Source: Rhodoferax sp. BAB1 | GTDB taxonomy: Bacteria; Pseudomonadota; Gammaproteobacteria; Burkholderiales; Burkholderiaceae_C | Length of the DNA: 64,000 bases | Direction of reading: 5' to 3' | NCBI RefSeq assembly: GCF_013334205.1 | Contig: NZ_CP054424.1 | Location: 1,074,001-1,138,000 of the forward strand | Part shown: positions 35,447 through 43,899 of the stretch, in pieces | Layout: every line of letters begins with the position of its first letter | How positions within the stretch are numbered: the stretch's first letter is position 1 | The notes under the pieces: model-generated | What the model was told of the DNA's origin: nothing | Seen by the model: only the letters and a program-made list of their open reading frames with translations | Database searches by the model: none | Position numbers and translations under genes: made by a program

Positions 35447-35899
35447 ATGAAGAAATTGCTGATTGCCTCTGTGCTGGGCCTGGGCGCGCTGAGCGCCAAT
35501 GCCGCCGACATCGTCGACACCGCCGTCTCCGCCGGTTCCTTCAAGACCCTGGTGGCCGCCGTTCAGGCTGCCGGCCTGGTCGACACGCTCAAGGGCCCGG
35601 GCCCGTTCACGGTCTTCGCCCCCACCGACGAAGCCTTTGCCAAGATCCCCAAGGCCCAGCTCGACGCCCTGCTCAAGGACAAGGCCGCGCTGACCAAGGT
35701 GCTGACCTACCACGTGGTGCCGGGCAAGGTGATGGCCGCCAACGTGAAGGCCGGCAAGGTCAAGACGGTGCAGGGCTCCGAACTCACCGTCAGCACCATG
35801 GGCGGTGTCAAGGTCGACAACGCCAATGTGGTGAAGACCGACATCGTGACCGACAACGGCGTGATCCATGTGATCGACAGCGTGGTGCTGCCGAAGTAA
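35447..35899 (+). CDS. Secreted fasciclin-domain protein
   Basis: 150 residues. A signal peptide (1-19, SANA-A) is followed by one FAS1 domain of about 130 residues with [27 protein letters not shown] (H1 region), [10 protein letters not shown] and [12 protein letters not shown] (H2 region). FAS1 proteins mediate adhesion or cell-surface interactions. ATG 35447 has GGAGCTGAAG upstream. It lies opposite a TetR regulator and is followed by a strong terminator, so it is monocistronic. The likely location is periplasm or outside. Confidence 0.92.
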   Translation: MKKLLIASVLGLGALSANAADIVDTAVSAGSFKTLVAAVQAAGLVDTLKGPGPFTVFAPTDEAFAKIPKAQLDALLKDKAALTKVLTYHVVPGKVMAANVKAGKVKTVQGSELTVSTMGGVKVDNANVVKTDIVTDNGVIHVIDSVVLPK

Positions 35900-35921
35900 A
35901 TCTCAGTGTGCTCCCCGACTT

Positions 35922-35948
35922 GGCCCCTCTGTGAGGGGCCTTTTTTTT
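35922..35948 (+). terminator. Rho-independent terminator of the fasciclin gene
   Basis: 8-bp perfect stem GGCCCCTC/GAGGGGCC with loop TGT, followed by eight T. It begins 22 bases after the stop codon. Confidence 0.9.
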
Positions 35949-36010
35949 GCGGGCTCGCCGGGGGAGGTGGGGCGCACGGCGTGATGCAGATCTGGCGGGT
36001 CTGGATTTAT

Positions 36011-36032
36011 CATTCGAATAAACGTTAGAATG
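36011..36032. promoter_or_regulatory. Operator/promoter of the sulfur operon
   Basis: Inverted repeat CATTC-N12-GAATG around an AACGTT centre. It contains a -10-like TAGAAT (36026-36031) that ends 6 bases before ATG 36038. The arrangement fits self-repression by the ArsR-type regulator coded next. Confidence 0.55.
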
Positions 36033-36037
36033 TGCGT

Positions 36038-36700
36038 ATGAAAAAACGCGAACTCAAGGATCTGCTCTACGAACAGGTGGCCCGCATCGGCAAGGCGGTG
36101 TCCAGCCCCAAGCGGCTGGAGCTGCTGGAGTTGCTGGCCCAGGGCGAGAAGACGGTGGAGGTGCTGGCGACCGAGTTGAGCATCGACGTCAAGCTGGCCA
36201 GCGCCCACCTGAAGGCCTTGAAGGCCGCGCGCCTGGTGGAGCACCGGCGCGAAGGCAAGTACATGGTCTACCGCCTGAGCGGCGAAGACGTGGCCCAGCT
36301 CTGGGTGACGCTGCGCCTGGTGGCGGAAGAACACTTGGTGGAGTTGCAGCTGGCGCTGCAGAAGATGGTGGCCCAGCCCGACAAGCTGGCGCAGATGGGC
36401 CGTGCCGATCTGCTGGCCCAGGCCAAACGCGGCGAGGTCATCGTGATCGACGTGCGGCCGCAGGAAGAGTACGACGTGGCGCACCTGCCGCATGCGCGCT
36501 CCATGCCGGTGGCCGAGATCGAGCGGCGCCTGGCCGAGCTGCCCAAGGGCCGCGAGATCGTGGCCTATTGCCGCGGGCCCTTCTGCCTGCTGTCGGACGA
36601 AGCGCAGAAGCTGCTGGCCGGCAAGGGCTACCGCGTGCGCAAGATTCTGGACGGCGTGGCCGAGTGGCAGGCCGCCGGTTTGCCGCTGGAACGCGGCTGA
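36038..36700 (+). CDS. ArsR-type repressor fused to a rhodanese domain
   Basis: 220 residues. ArsR winged helix (about 10-95): GKAVSSPKRLELLELLAQGEKTVEVLATELSIDVKLASAHLKALKAARLVE. Rhodanese domain (about 115-218) has active loop CRGPFC and VIDVRPQEEYDVAHLPHA. There is no Cys in the DNA-binding half; both Cys are in the rhodanese loop. I infer that persulfide or polysulfide at the loop controls DNA binding, unlike BigR, whose sensing Cys lie in the ArsR fold. First gene of the sulfur operon. Confidence 0.88.
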   Translation: MKKRELKDLLYEQVARIGKAVSSPKRLELLELLAQGEKTVEVLATELSIDVKLASAHLKALKAARLVEHRREGKYMVYRLSGEDVAQLWVTLRLVAEEHLVELQLALQKMVAQPDKLAQMGRADLLAQAKRGEVIVIDVRPQEEYDVAHLPHARSMPVAEIERRLAELPKGREIVAYCRGPFCLLSDEAQKLLAGKGYRVRKILDGVAEWQAAGLPLERG

Positions 36701-36728
36701 GTCCCCGATTCAAGGAAGGAGCTGTGCC

Positions 36729-37079
36729 ATGGCATCAACCCTGTTCATCCTCAATGAAGCCCCCTACGGCAGCGAGCGCGCCTACAACGCGCTGCGCCTG
36801 GCCGGTACGCTGGCGGGCCGCGAAGGCCAGCAGGTGCGTGTCTTCCTGCTGGCCGATGCCGTGGCCTGCGCTCGCGCCGGGCAGAAGCTGCCCGAGGGTT
36901 ATTACAACGTGGAGTTGATGCTGGGCAAGGTGGCGCGCAATGGCGAAGTGGGCCTGTGCGGCACCTGCATGGATGCGCGCGGCATGAAAGATGGCGATCT
37001 GGCCGCTGGCACGAAACGCTCCACCCTCAAGGAGCTGGCCGACTGGACGGTCGAGGCCGACAAGGTACTGGTTTTCTGA
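36729..37079 (+). CDS. DsrE-family sulfur-transfer protein
   Basis: 116 residues, cytoplasmic. FILNEAPYGSERAYNALRLAGTLAGREGQQVRVFLLADAV is the DsrE fold start, and a CGTC pair (GEVGLCGTCMDARG) gives the sulfur-carrying Cys. These proteins hold and pass persulfide sulfur. AAGGAGC precedes ATG 36729, 28 bases after the repressor gene. By context it would shuttle sulfane sulfur between the rhodaneses and the dioxygenase. Confidence 0.85.
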   Translation: MASTLFILNEAPYGSERAYNALRLAGTLAGREGQQVRVFLLADAVACARAGQKLPEGYYNVELMLGKVARNGEVGLCGTCMDARGMKDGDLAAGTKRSTLKELADWTVEADKVLVF

Positions 37080-37103
37080 CGAGATTGATCCTAGGAGAGA
37101 GAC

Positions 37104-37835
37104 ATGTTTTTCAAGCAACTGGCGACCAAGGAAGCGTCGCTGTCCTATTTCTTCGGGTGCGCAACGGTCGCCAAGGCGGTGGCCGTGGACGTCGTGGCGG
37201 GTGATGAGCAATGGTTCATCGATGAGGCGAAAAAGGCCGGGGTGTCGATCACGCACGTGATCGACACCCACGTCCACGCCGACCACTACTCCGGCGGGCG
37301 CAAGCTGGCCCAGATGCTGGGTGCGCCCTATTGCCTGCACGAGTCTGACAAGGACTTCGTGAAATTCGACTACATGCCGCTGCGCGACGGCCAGAAGCTG
37401 GACCTGGGCAATGTGCAGGTGGAAGTGCTGCACACGCCGGGCCACACGGCCGACAGCGTCTGCCTGCTGGTGACCGACCTGCGCCGCGGTGGCGCGCCCT
37501 GGTTCGTGGTGACGGGCGACACGCTCTTCGTCGGCGCCGTCGGCCGCCCGGACCTGGCGGGCCGGGAGCGCGAGATGGCGGGCCAGCTCTACGATTCGCT
37601 GCAGGCCAAGCTCATGGGCCTGCCGGCCGACCTGGAGATCTATCCCGGCCACCAGGCCGGCAGCGCCTGCGGCGTCGGCCTGTCTGGTAAACCCTCGTCC
37701 ACCATCGGCTTCGAGAAACGCTGGAACCCGGCGCTGTCCATGAGCCGTGAGGACTTCATTGCCGAACTCACGCGCGAGATCCCGCCGCGCCCGGCCGACA
37801 TGGACCGCATGGTCGCGGCCAACATCGCGGCCTGA
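37104..37835 (+). CDS. MBL-fold persulfide dioxygenase (ETHE1/Blh type)
   Basis: Non-haem iron enzyme of 243 residues that oxidises glutathione persulfide to sulfite. Metal motif THVHADH (ITHVIDTHVHADHYSGG), then HTPGHTADS with a His ligand, GDTLFVGAVGRPDL with the Asp ligand, and YPGHQAG. The GRPDL segment is characteristic of the PDO group. GGAGAGAGAC precedes ATG 37104. It is the catalytic centre of the operon, removing H2S-derived sulfane sulfur. Confidence 0.92.
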   Translation: MFFKQLATKEASLSYFFGCATVAKAVAVDVVAGDEQWFIDEAKKAGVSITHVIDTHVHADHYSGGRKLAQMLGAPYCLHESDKDFVKFDYMPLRDGQKLDLGNVQVEVLHTPGHTADSVCLLVTDLRRGGAPWFVVTGDTLFVGAVGRPDLAGREREMAGQLYDSLQAKLMGLPADLEIYPGHQAGSACGVGLSGKPSSTIGFEKRWNPALSMSREDFIAELTREIPPRPADMDRMVAANIAA

Positions 37836-37870
37836 ACGGGCGCACTACAAGCATTCATCGGAGTAAAGAT

Positions 37871-38905
37871 TTGGAAACAGGTTCTGTGAACCTGCCCCTA
37901 TGGGGCGGGCTGGGGTTGGGCGTGCTGCTCGGCGTCGTTCTTCAGCGCAGCAGCTTCTGCGCGCGCGCCGCGCTGGCCGATGCCTTCGAGGGCAAGGACC
38001 AGGCGCGCCTGCGCGCTTTTCTGCTGGCCGTGCTCGTGACCCTGCTGGGCACGCAGCTGTTGGCTGGCTTCGGCCTGGTCGATCTGTCCGGCACGCCTTA
38101 TCTGCGCGCCGGCATCCCGCTGCTGGGCCTGCTGGTCGGCGGTGTCCTGTTCGGCACCGGCATGATGCTGGCCGGCGGCTGCCCGAGCCGCCTGATCGTG
38201 CGCGCCGCGCAGGGGCAGGGCGCGGCCTTGCTGAGCTGGCTGGTCTTCGTGCTGGCCATCATGGCCAGCCTGGAAGGCGTGCTGGCCCCGGTGCGTGAAG
38301 TGCTGAGCGGCCCGGCCGTGCAACTGCCGGCCGCGTCGCTGCCGGTTCTGCTGGGTGGTTTGCCGGCCTGGCTGATCACGCTGCTCCTGGGCAGTGCGAT
38401 CGTGCTGTTTCTGCTGCGCGCACCGCGCCAGTCGGTCTGGTGGGGCTGGCGCCTGCCGCTGGCGGGCGCGCTGGTCGGGTTGCTGGTAGCGGCGAGCTGG
38501 TACGTGAGCATTGCCGGTGCCGACGAGTTCGAAACACCGGTGCTCAGTTCCCTGGCCTTCGTGGCGCCGGCGCAGGACCTGCTGCGTTACCTTGCGATGG
38601 AGCGCCTGGGTTTCCCGCTGAAGTTCGGTTCGGCCTCGGTGCTGGGTGTTTTCATCGGCGCCTTCGCCAGTGCGGTGCTGGCGCGCCAGTTTGCCTGGGG
38701 CCTGCCCACGGGCGCGCAGATGCTGCGCAACCTGGCCGGCGCTGTGCTGATGGCCCTGGGCGGCATCCTGGCCATGGGCTGCACCATCGGCCAGGGCATG
38801 GCCGGCGTGGCCACCTTGTCCGTCTCCAGCCTGCTCGTCGTGGTCGCCATGGTGCTGGGCGCCTGGCTGGCCCAGCGTGTGCTGCTGCGCACGGTGCAGG
38901 CCTGA
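37871..38905 (+). CDS. YeeE/YedE-family sulfur-compound membrane transporter
   Basis: 344 residues with about nine membrane segments. Conserved Cys motifs are QRSSFCARAALADAF, MLAGGCPSRLIVRA and AMGCTIGQGMAG, the three Cys-bearing segments of the TsuA family. These carry thiosulfate or related sulfur across the inner membrane. The start is TTG 37871 with GGAG 7 bases upstream; a GTG a few codons on is the alternative. It lies 35 bases after the dioxygenase gene. Direction of transport and substrate are inferred. Confidence 0.88.
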   Translation: METGSVNLPLWGGLGLGVLLGVVLQRSSFCARAALADAFEGKDQARLRAFLLAVLVTLLGTQLLAGFGLVDLSGTPYLRAGIPLLGLLVGGVLFGTGMMLAGGCPSRLIVRAAQGQGAALLSWLVFVLAIMASLEGVLAPVREVLSGPAVQLPAASLPVLLGGLPAWLITLLLGSAIVLFLLRAPRQSVWWGWRLPLAGALVGLLVAASWYVSIAGADEFETPVLSSLAFVAPAQDLLRYLAMERLGFPLKFGSASVLGVFIGAFASAVLARQFAWGLPTGAQMLRNLAGAVLMALGGILAMGCTIGQGMAGVATLSVSSLLVVVAMVLGAWLAQRVLLRTVQA

Positions 38906-38915
38906 GGAGCAGCCC

Positions 38916-40241
38916 ATGAGTGAACTCAGCATCGCCCGCCACGAGGTGCAGGACTATCTGCACGGCATCCGCCACAACCTGGCGCAATTCGTCCACCAAC
39001 TGCTGCAGGTGCTGCTGGTCGGCCTGACCATCGGCATGATGCGTACCGTGGTGCCGGCGCTGGCCAGCGCCGAGTTCGGTGTGCCCAAGGGCTCCTTCAT
39101 GCTGCTGATCTCCTTTGTCGTGGCCTTCGGCTTCGTCAAGGGCACGCTCAACTTCGTGGCCGGCCGCCTGTCGGAAAACATCGGGCGCAAGCGCGTGCTG
39201 CTGATCGGCTGGCTCAGCGCGCTGCCCATCCCCTTCATGATCCTGTGGGCGCCGAGCTGGGGCTGGATCGTGGCAGCCACCGTGCTGCTGGGCATGAACC
39301 AGGGTTTTGCCTGGTCCATGACGCAGACCTCCAAGCTCGACATCACGCGGCCCGACCAGCGCGGCCTGACCATCGGCCTCAACGAGTTCGCCGGTTACGT
39401 GGGCGTGGCCATTGCCGGCATCGTCACCGCCTACATGGCCACGGCTTTCGGCCCGCGCCAGGGCCTGCTGATCTTCGGTCTGGTGGTGATCGTCGCGGCG
39501 CTGCTGCTGACGCAGTTCTTCGTCAAGGAAACGCTGCCCTGGGCCAAGGCCGAGGGCGCGCGCCATGCCGCCGGCCAGGCCACCGGCCAGGCCACCGGCC
39601 CGGTGCCGCGTTATCCCGCGCACGTGCCGGGCAAGCCGACGACCTGGGACATGTTCGCGCTGATGAGCTGGCGCGACCGTCGCCTGGCCGCGCTGTGCCA
39701 GGCCGGCCTGGTGGAGAAATTCGTCGACGCGCTGATCTGGGTGTTCTACCCGGTGTTCCTTTACCAGCAGGGCCTGAGCCTGCCGCAGGTGGGCTGGGTC
39801 ATCGGCGTCTACGGTTTTGTGTGGGGCGGCTCGCAGCTCTTCACCGGCAAGCTGTCGGACCGCATCGGCCGCCATCTCCCCAACGTGGCCGGCATGTGGA
39901 TATGCGGCGCCGGCGTGGCCATGATGCTGCTGGGCTCGGGCGTGGCCTGGTGGTCGCTGTCGGCGGCGGTGTCGGGTTTGGGTATGGCGCTGCTGTACCC
40001 CAACCTCTCCGCGGCCGTGGCCGACATCTCGCACCCCAACTGGCGCGGCTCGGCCATCGGCATCTACCGCTTCTGGCGCGACCTGGGCTATGGCATCGGC
40101 GCGCTGGGCCTGGGCGCGGTGGCGCATTTCACCGGCCACATGGAGGGCGCCTTCTGGTTCGTCGCCTTGTCCATGCTCGCATCCGGTGCGCTGCTCTGGT
40201 GGTGGGGCGAAGAAACCCATCCGCGGCTCAACCCCGCCTGA
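38916..40241 (+). CDS. MFS transporter in the sulfur operon
   Basis: 441 residues with about 12 hydrophobic helices. The loop-2 motif GRLSENIGRKRVLLIG and the second-half repeat GKLSDRIGRHLP are present, with a mid-protein cytoplasmic loop holding a repeated ATGQ. The start at ATG 38916 has GAGGAGC upstream; an earlier in-frame start is unlikely. It is between the YedE gene and an exported rhodanese, so it may export sulfite or another product of persulfide oxidation. Family is clear; substrate is not. Confidence 0.85.
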   Translation: MSELSIARHEVQDYLHGIRHNLAQFVHQLLQVLLVGLTIGMMRTVVPALASAEFGVPKGSFMLLISFVVAFGFVKGTLNFVAGRLSENIGRKRVLLIGWLSALPIPFMILWAPSWGWIVAATVLLGMNQGFAWSMTQTSKLDITRPDQRGLTIGLNEFAGYVGVAIAGIVTAYMATAFGPRQGLLIFGLVVIVAALLLTQFFVKETLPWAKAEGARHAAGQATGQATGPVPRYPAHVPGKPTTWDMFALMSWRDRRLAALCQAGLVEKFVDALIWVFYPVFLYQQGLSLPQVGWVIGVYGFVWGGSQLFTGKLSDRIGRHLPNVAGMWICGAGVAMMLLGSGVAWWSLSAAVSGLGMALLYPNLSAAVADISHPNWRGSAIGIYRFWRDLGYGIGALGLGAVAHFTGHMEGAFWFVALSMLASGALLWWWGEETHPRLNPA

Positions 40242-40269
40242 ACCAATTCACATTGAAGGAATGAAAACC

Positions 40270-40728
40270 ATGAAAAAACTGCTGACCATCTCCCTGCTTG
40301 CGCTGTCCGCTGGTGTTGCCAGTCTGCCGGCCCATGCCAACGACAAGGCCGTCATCGACGCCATGGAGGGCTACTTCGAATTCGTCGACTACGGCGGCGC
40401 CACCATCTTTCCCGAGCAGATCCCGAAAGACGACTGGAAGAAGTTCTTTGTCATCGACGCGCGCGACAAAGGCCAGTTCGACAAGGGTCACATCCCCGGT
40501 GCAGTCAATATCGAGTGGCGCCAGGTGCTGGCCAAGCGCAACGAGATCCCCAAGGACAAGCCGGTGCTGATCTACTGCAACCAGGGCACGCTGTCGGCCC
40601 AGGCCGGCCTGGCGCTGCGCCTGGCGGGTTACGAGAACGTGCGCATCCTGCAGGGCGGCATGAGCGAGTGGAAGGCCAAGGGCGGCTTCGATGCGGCGGC
40701 TAAGGCCAGCGGCGCGCCGAAACACTGA
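40270..40728 (+). CDS. Exported rhodanese-like sulfurtransferase
   Basis: About 152 residues from ATG 40270; an ATG at 40261 has its AAGGA too close to work well. A signal peptide (to HAN, about residue 23) precedes one rhodanese domain with active Cys in IYCNQGTLSAQAG and the CDC25-like loop CNQGTLS. Also FVIDARDKGQFDKGHIPGAVNIEWRQ. A periplasmic sulfane-sulfur carrier is likely. Last gene of the operon; the palindromic element begins at the last base of its stop codon. Confidence 0.88.
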   Translation: MKKLLTISLLALSAGVASLPAHANDKAVIDAMEGYFEFVDYGGATIFPEQIPKDDWKKFFVIDARDKGQFDKGHIPGAVNIEWRQVLAKRNEIPKDKPVLIYCNQGTLSAQAGLALRLAGYENVRILQGGMSEWKAKGGFDAAAKASGAPKH

Positions 40729-40933
40729 GAACTTGTGGATAAATCTACTGCGCGACCTGATCGCTGCGTTGGGCGGTGTTGGCTCCGGCCGCTGCGCTTA
40801 ACTTTCGCTGTGCGAAAGTGAGCCTCGCCGCAACTGCGTTGTCGGAATCCTCACGTACAGGAAGTACGTTCCGGTTCCTGCGCTCCGTCCGCCTTGCGCT
40901 CAGGCCGCTCGCTACGATTTCTTCACAAGTTCT
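40728..40933. repeat. 206-bp palindromic MITE-like intergenic element
   Basis: 18-bp terminal inverted repeats, AGAACTTGTGGATAAATC (40728-40745) and its near complement at 40916-40933, match at 16 of 18. Inner hairpins are at 40801-40819 (8-bp stem) and 40853-40869 (6-bp stem). The sequence further in from the ends is also partly self-complementary. It has no open frame. It fills the gap between the convergent rhodanese and thiolase genes. Confidence 0.8.
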
Positions 40934-40954
40934 GAGCCGGGACTGAGCGTCGCG

Positions 40955-42139
40955 TCAAGCCCGCTCGTACAGCGTCACCACGCAGGCGCCGCCCAGCCCC
41001 AGGTTGTGCTGCAGGGCCAGCCGGGCGTCTTGCACCTGACGCGCGCCGGCCTGGCCGCGCAGCTGCTGAACCAGCTCGGTGCACTGCGCGAGACCCGTGG
41101 CGCCCAGCGGGTGTCCCTTGCTGAGCAGGCCGCCCGAGGGGTTGGTGACGAATTTTCCGCCGTAGCTGTTGTCGCCATCCATCACGAACTTCTCAGCGCC
41201 GCCCTCGGGGCACAGGCCTAGGGCTTCGTAGCTGATGAGTTCGTTCTGCGCGAAGCAGTCGTGCAGTTCCACCACGTCCACGTCCTGCGGGCCGACGCCG
41301 GCCTGCTCGTAGACCTGGCGTGCGGCTTCCTTGGCCATCGAGAAGCCGACGACTTCGCGCATGTCGCGCGCCCCGAAGGTGGCGGTCGTGTCGGTCGTCA
41401 TCGCCTGGGCGCGGATGCGCACCGAACGGTCCAGGCCGTGTTTCTGCGCGAACGCGTCCGAGCAGACCACGGCAGCGGCCGCGCCGCAGGTGGGCGGGCA
41501 GGCCATCAGGCGGGTCATCACACCGTCCCACAGCACGGGCGAGGCCATCACGTCTTCGGTTGTGACTTCCTTGCGGAACAGGGCCAGCGGGTTGTGCGCG
41601 GCGTGGCGGCTGGCCTTGGCGCGGATGGCGGCAAAGGTTTCCAGCCGGGTGCCGTACTGCTGCATGTGGGCCAGGCCGGCACCGCCGAAGTAGCGCAGGG
41701 CCAGCGGGATCTCGGCATGGCCCACCAGGTCCTGGGTCGCTTCGTCGAAACGGTCGAAGGGGGTAGGGCGGTCGTTGAACACGGCGCCCAGTGCGCCCGG
41801 GCTCATGTGCTCGAAGCCCAGGGCCAGCACGCAGTCCGCCGCGCCGCTGGCCACGGCCTGGCGGGCCAGGTAGAGGGCGGTGGAGCCGGTGGAGCAGTTG
41901 TTGTTGACGTTGACGATGGGGATGCCGCTCATGCCCACTTCGTACAGCGCGCGCTGGCCGGCGGTGGAGTCGCCGTAGACGTAGCCCACATAGGCCTGCT
42001 GCAGTTGCGCGTAGTCCAGGCCGGCGTCGGCCAGGGCGGCACGCACGGCCTCGGCGGCCATCTCGGGGTAGGGGCGGTTGGCCCCGGGTTTGGTGAAGGG
42101 GATCATGCCGACACCGGCAACCAGGACGTGGCTGGACAT
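40955..42139 (-). CDS. Thiolase-family protein (SCP2/lipid-transfer type)
   Basis: 394 residues, cytoplasmic acyl-CoA thiolase. N-terminal Cys nucleophile in NNNCSTGSTALYLARQAV. C-terminal half: VDVVELHDCFAQNELISYEALGLCPEGG and GGLLSKGHPLGATGLAQ with the HPxG His. It resembles the sterol-carrier/lipid-transfer thiolases more than FadA. GGAGTTCCCC precedes ATG 42139. Monocistronic, end-to-end with the palindromic repeat. Substrate unknown. Confidence 0.9.
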   Translation of the reverse strand: MSSHVLVAGVGMIPFTKPGANRPYPEMAAEAVRAALADAGLDYAQLQQAYVGYVYGDSTAGQRALYEVGMSGIPIVNVNNNCSTGSTALYLARQAVASGAADCVLALGFEHMSPGALGAVFNDRPTPFDRFDEATQDLVGHAEIPLALRYFGGAGLAHMQQYGTRLETFAAIRAKASRHAAHNPLALFRKEVTTEDVMASPVLWDGVMTRLMACPPTCGAAAAVVCSDAFAQKHGLDRSVRIRAQAMTTDTTATFGARDMREVVGFSMAKEAARQVYEQAGVGPQDVDVVELHDCFAQNELISYEALGLCPEGGAEKFVMDGDNSYGGKFVTNPSGGLLSKGHPLGATGLAQCTELVQQLRGQAGARQVQDARLALQHNLGLGGACVVTLYERA

Positions 42140-42236
42140 GGGGAACTCCGTGCTGAACAGACCCGGACAGCTTATCACTGCCCGCACTGAGGCAGGCCGT
42201 CGGCCCCCAGGTCGAGATGAGGCTGTGACGATCGGC

Positions 42237-43079
42237 TCAGCCGGCCGCCATGGCGTCAATGTCGGTCTCGCTGGCCCATGCCACCGGGTCCAGGGACAGC
42301 ACCTCTTCGAGCTGCAGGCGCAGGGCCAGCGCAGCGACTTCGGGATAGGTCTGGGCCAGATCGCTTTCGGTGTAGCCCGTCTCGCGGGCCCGGCAGCGCC
42401 AGGCGGCCATGTGCAGCATGCCCGCCAGCGGTTCGCTGCTGCCGCGCGAGAACGGCGCATCGTGCTGCTCCACCACCAGGGTCAACTCCGGCGGCAGGTG
42501 CCAGGCGCGTGCGAAGCCGGCGCCGACCTGGGCATAGGAGTAGCCCAGCCGGGCCTGCTCGGCCTGGGCCCGCTCCGGCGCAAAAACGCCGCATTGCTGG
42601 TTCAGTGCGGCCATCTCCAGCGGCAGGCCGAGCTGCATGACCAGCTCGCCCAGCGCATGGACCAGACCGATGGTGTAGGGGGATGCGGTGGAGTGGCGCA
42701 GCAGGCGTGTCCGGCTGTGCGCGAGCTGCCGTGTCAGCCGTGCCGTGTTCAGGCTGTAGCGCCAGAACTGGCGCATGTCGATATCCCCCACCCGGCGAAA
42801 CGCGCTGGCGATGGCGGCCTGCAGCAGCATCTCCCGCACTTCGGTCAGGCCCAGCACGGCCAGCGCCTGGGCTACGGAGCCGATGCGCTGGCTCAACTGG
42901 TAACGGGCCGAATTGGCCACCTGCAGCAGGCGGGCCGTCATGACGGGTTCATCGGCCAGCAGGGCACTGACTCGCATGAGGTCCGGGGCTTCCTGGTCGA
43001 GCTCATTGAGCGCAAGGGCCACCACCCGGGGGATGCTGGGCAGGGCCCCGGGTGATTCGAGCAGGCGCTGGAGGTCCAT
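42237..43079 (-). CDS. HDOD-domain protein
   Basis: 280 residues with one HDOD domain (about 12-210): LPSIPRVVALALNELDQEAPDLMRVSALLADEPVMTARLLQVANSARY and the helical VLGLTEVREMLLQAAIASAF. HDOD proteins lack the HD catalytic metal set and act as signalling adaptors linked to c-di-GMP, chemotaxis or virulence. It follows the unknown gene at 43095-43727 by 15 bases. The pair lies downstream of a CTCAGA direct repeat, so both are candidates for control by the local response regulator. Confidence 0.88.
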   Translation of the reverse strand: MDLQRLLESPGALPSIPRVVALALNELDQEAPDLMRVSALLADEPVMTARLLQVANSARYQLSQRIGSVAQALAVLGLTEVREMLLQAAIASAFRRVGDIDMRQFWRYSLNTARLTRQLAHSRTRLLRHSTASPYTIGLVHALGELVMQLGLPLEMAALNQQCGVFAPERAQAEQARLGYSYAQVGAGFARAWHLPPELTLVVEQHDAPFSRGSSEPLAGMLHMAAWRCRARETGYTESDLAQTYPEVAALALRLQLEEVLSLDPVAWASETDIDAMAAG

Positions 43080-43094
43080 GGTGAGGTTCAGATG

Positions 43095-43727
43095 TCAGAG
43101 CTGGCCATATTGTGTGCCGCCGACCTCGGTCGTGGTTTCCAGCGGTCCCAGGTCGGACACGTATTCCTGCACACCCACACGGATCGGCGGCGGCCGCTGG
43201 CCCTGCCGGATGGCTTGCGCAAACTGCTCGCGTTCCCGCTCAGTGACGGGCTGGTAGGGCTGGCGCGCATAACGCTGCACCACCTGCCGCTGGATGGGGG
43301 TTTGGGGCCGGATGGGGGTTTGCGGTTGATCGCCTGCGCGCCGGGTGCGGGTGTAGGAGGCCTGGTTTTCATCCACGCGCCAGAACATGCCCTGCACCAC
43401 CACACCGTAGCGCTCGAAGGTGCGCTGCTTGACGATGGTCTCGATCTCCTGGAAACCGATGGGCTTGCCGCCCTGGCGTGCCTGGAACATCTGGGTCACT
43501 TCGATCATGACGATGAAGCGGTGGTGCCGCTCGTCCATGCTCATGACCTTGAACTTGTACATGCTGGCCAGGGCCTCCAGCCCCAGCAGGGATTCGCGGA
43601 TGGACTGGTAGAGCATCTCGCGCCGGTAGGCCTTGCGCTCCTCCAGGCTCATGCGCAGGCGCGCGGCCGTGGGGGTGGCTTCCTCGGGCGGGGCGGCGGA
43701 GATCAGATTCTTGAAGATGGTCAGCAT
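43095..43727 (-). CDS. Protein of unknown function, partner of the HDOD gene
   Basis: Not recognised. 210 residues, soluble. N-terminal helix with SLEERKAYRREMLYQSIRESLLGLEALASMYKFKV, then a mixed region with DERHHRFIVMIEVTQMFQ and TIVKQRTFERYGVVVQGMFWRV. A Gln/Arg/Pro-rich disordered stretch (about 130-180) follows, and a short tail. No catalytic motif is seen. AAGGACAGCC precedes ATG 43727. It heads an operon with HDOD and has a CTCAGATTTGCTCAGA site upstream. Confidence 0.75.
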   Translation of the reverse strand: MLTIFKNLISAAPPEEATPTAARLRMSLEERKAYRREMLYQSIRESLLGLEALASMYKFKVMSMDERHHRFIVMIEVTQMFQARQGGKPIGFQEIETIVKQRTFERYGVVVQGMFWRVDENQASYTRTRRAGDQPQTPIRPQTPIQRQVVQRYARQPYQPVTEREREQFAQAIRQGQRPPPIRVGVQEYVSDLGPLETTTEVGGTQYGQL

Positions 43728-43850
43728 GGTGGCTGTCCTTGCGGACGGTCAGGGCTCCCTGGCGCTGTGGGCTGGCCGGTCTGGCAGCTCAAGCTGCTCG
43801 CATCCGGGGCCCATCTTGGGTCACCAAGATACTTGCCAGACGGTGGTTTG

Positions 43851-43869
43851 TGTCTGAGCAAATCTGAGC
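43851..43869 (-). promoter_or_regulatory. Response-regulator site candidate A (unknown-HDOD operon)
   Basis: On the minus strand reads GCTCAGATTTGCTCAGACA, identical to the other two sites. TATCTT (43831-43826) begins 21 bases after its second CTCAGA as a -10, giving a leader of about 90 bases before ATG 43727. Confidence 0.65.
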
Positions 43870-43899
43870 GCGCAGCAGGCGCCCGCTGCTGCCAGCGAG

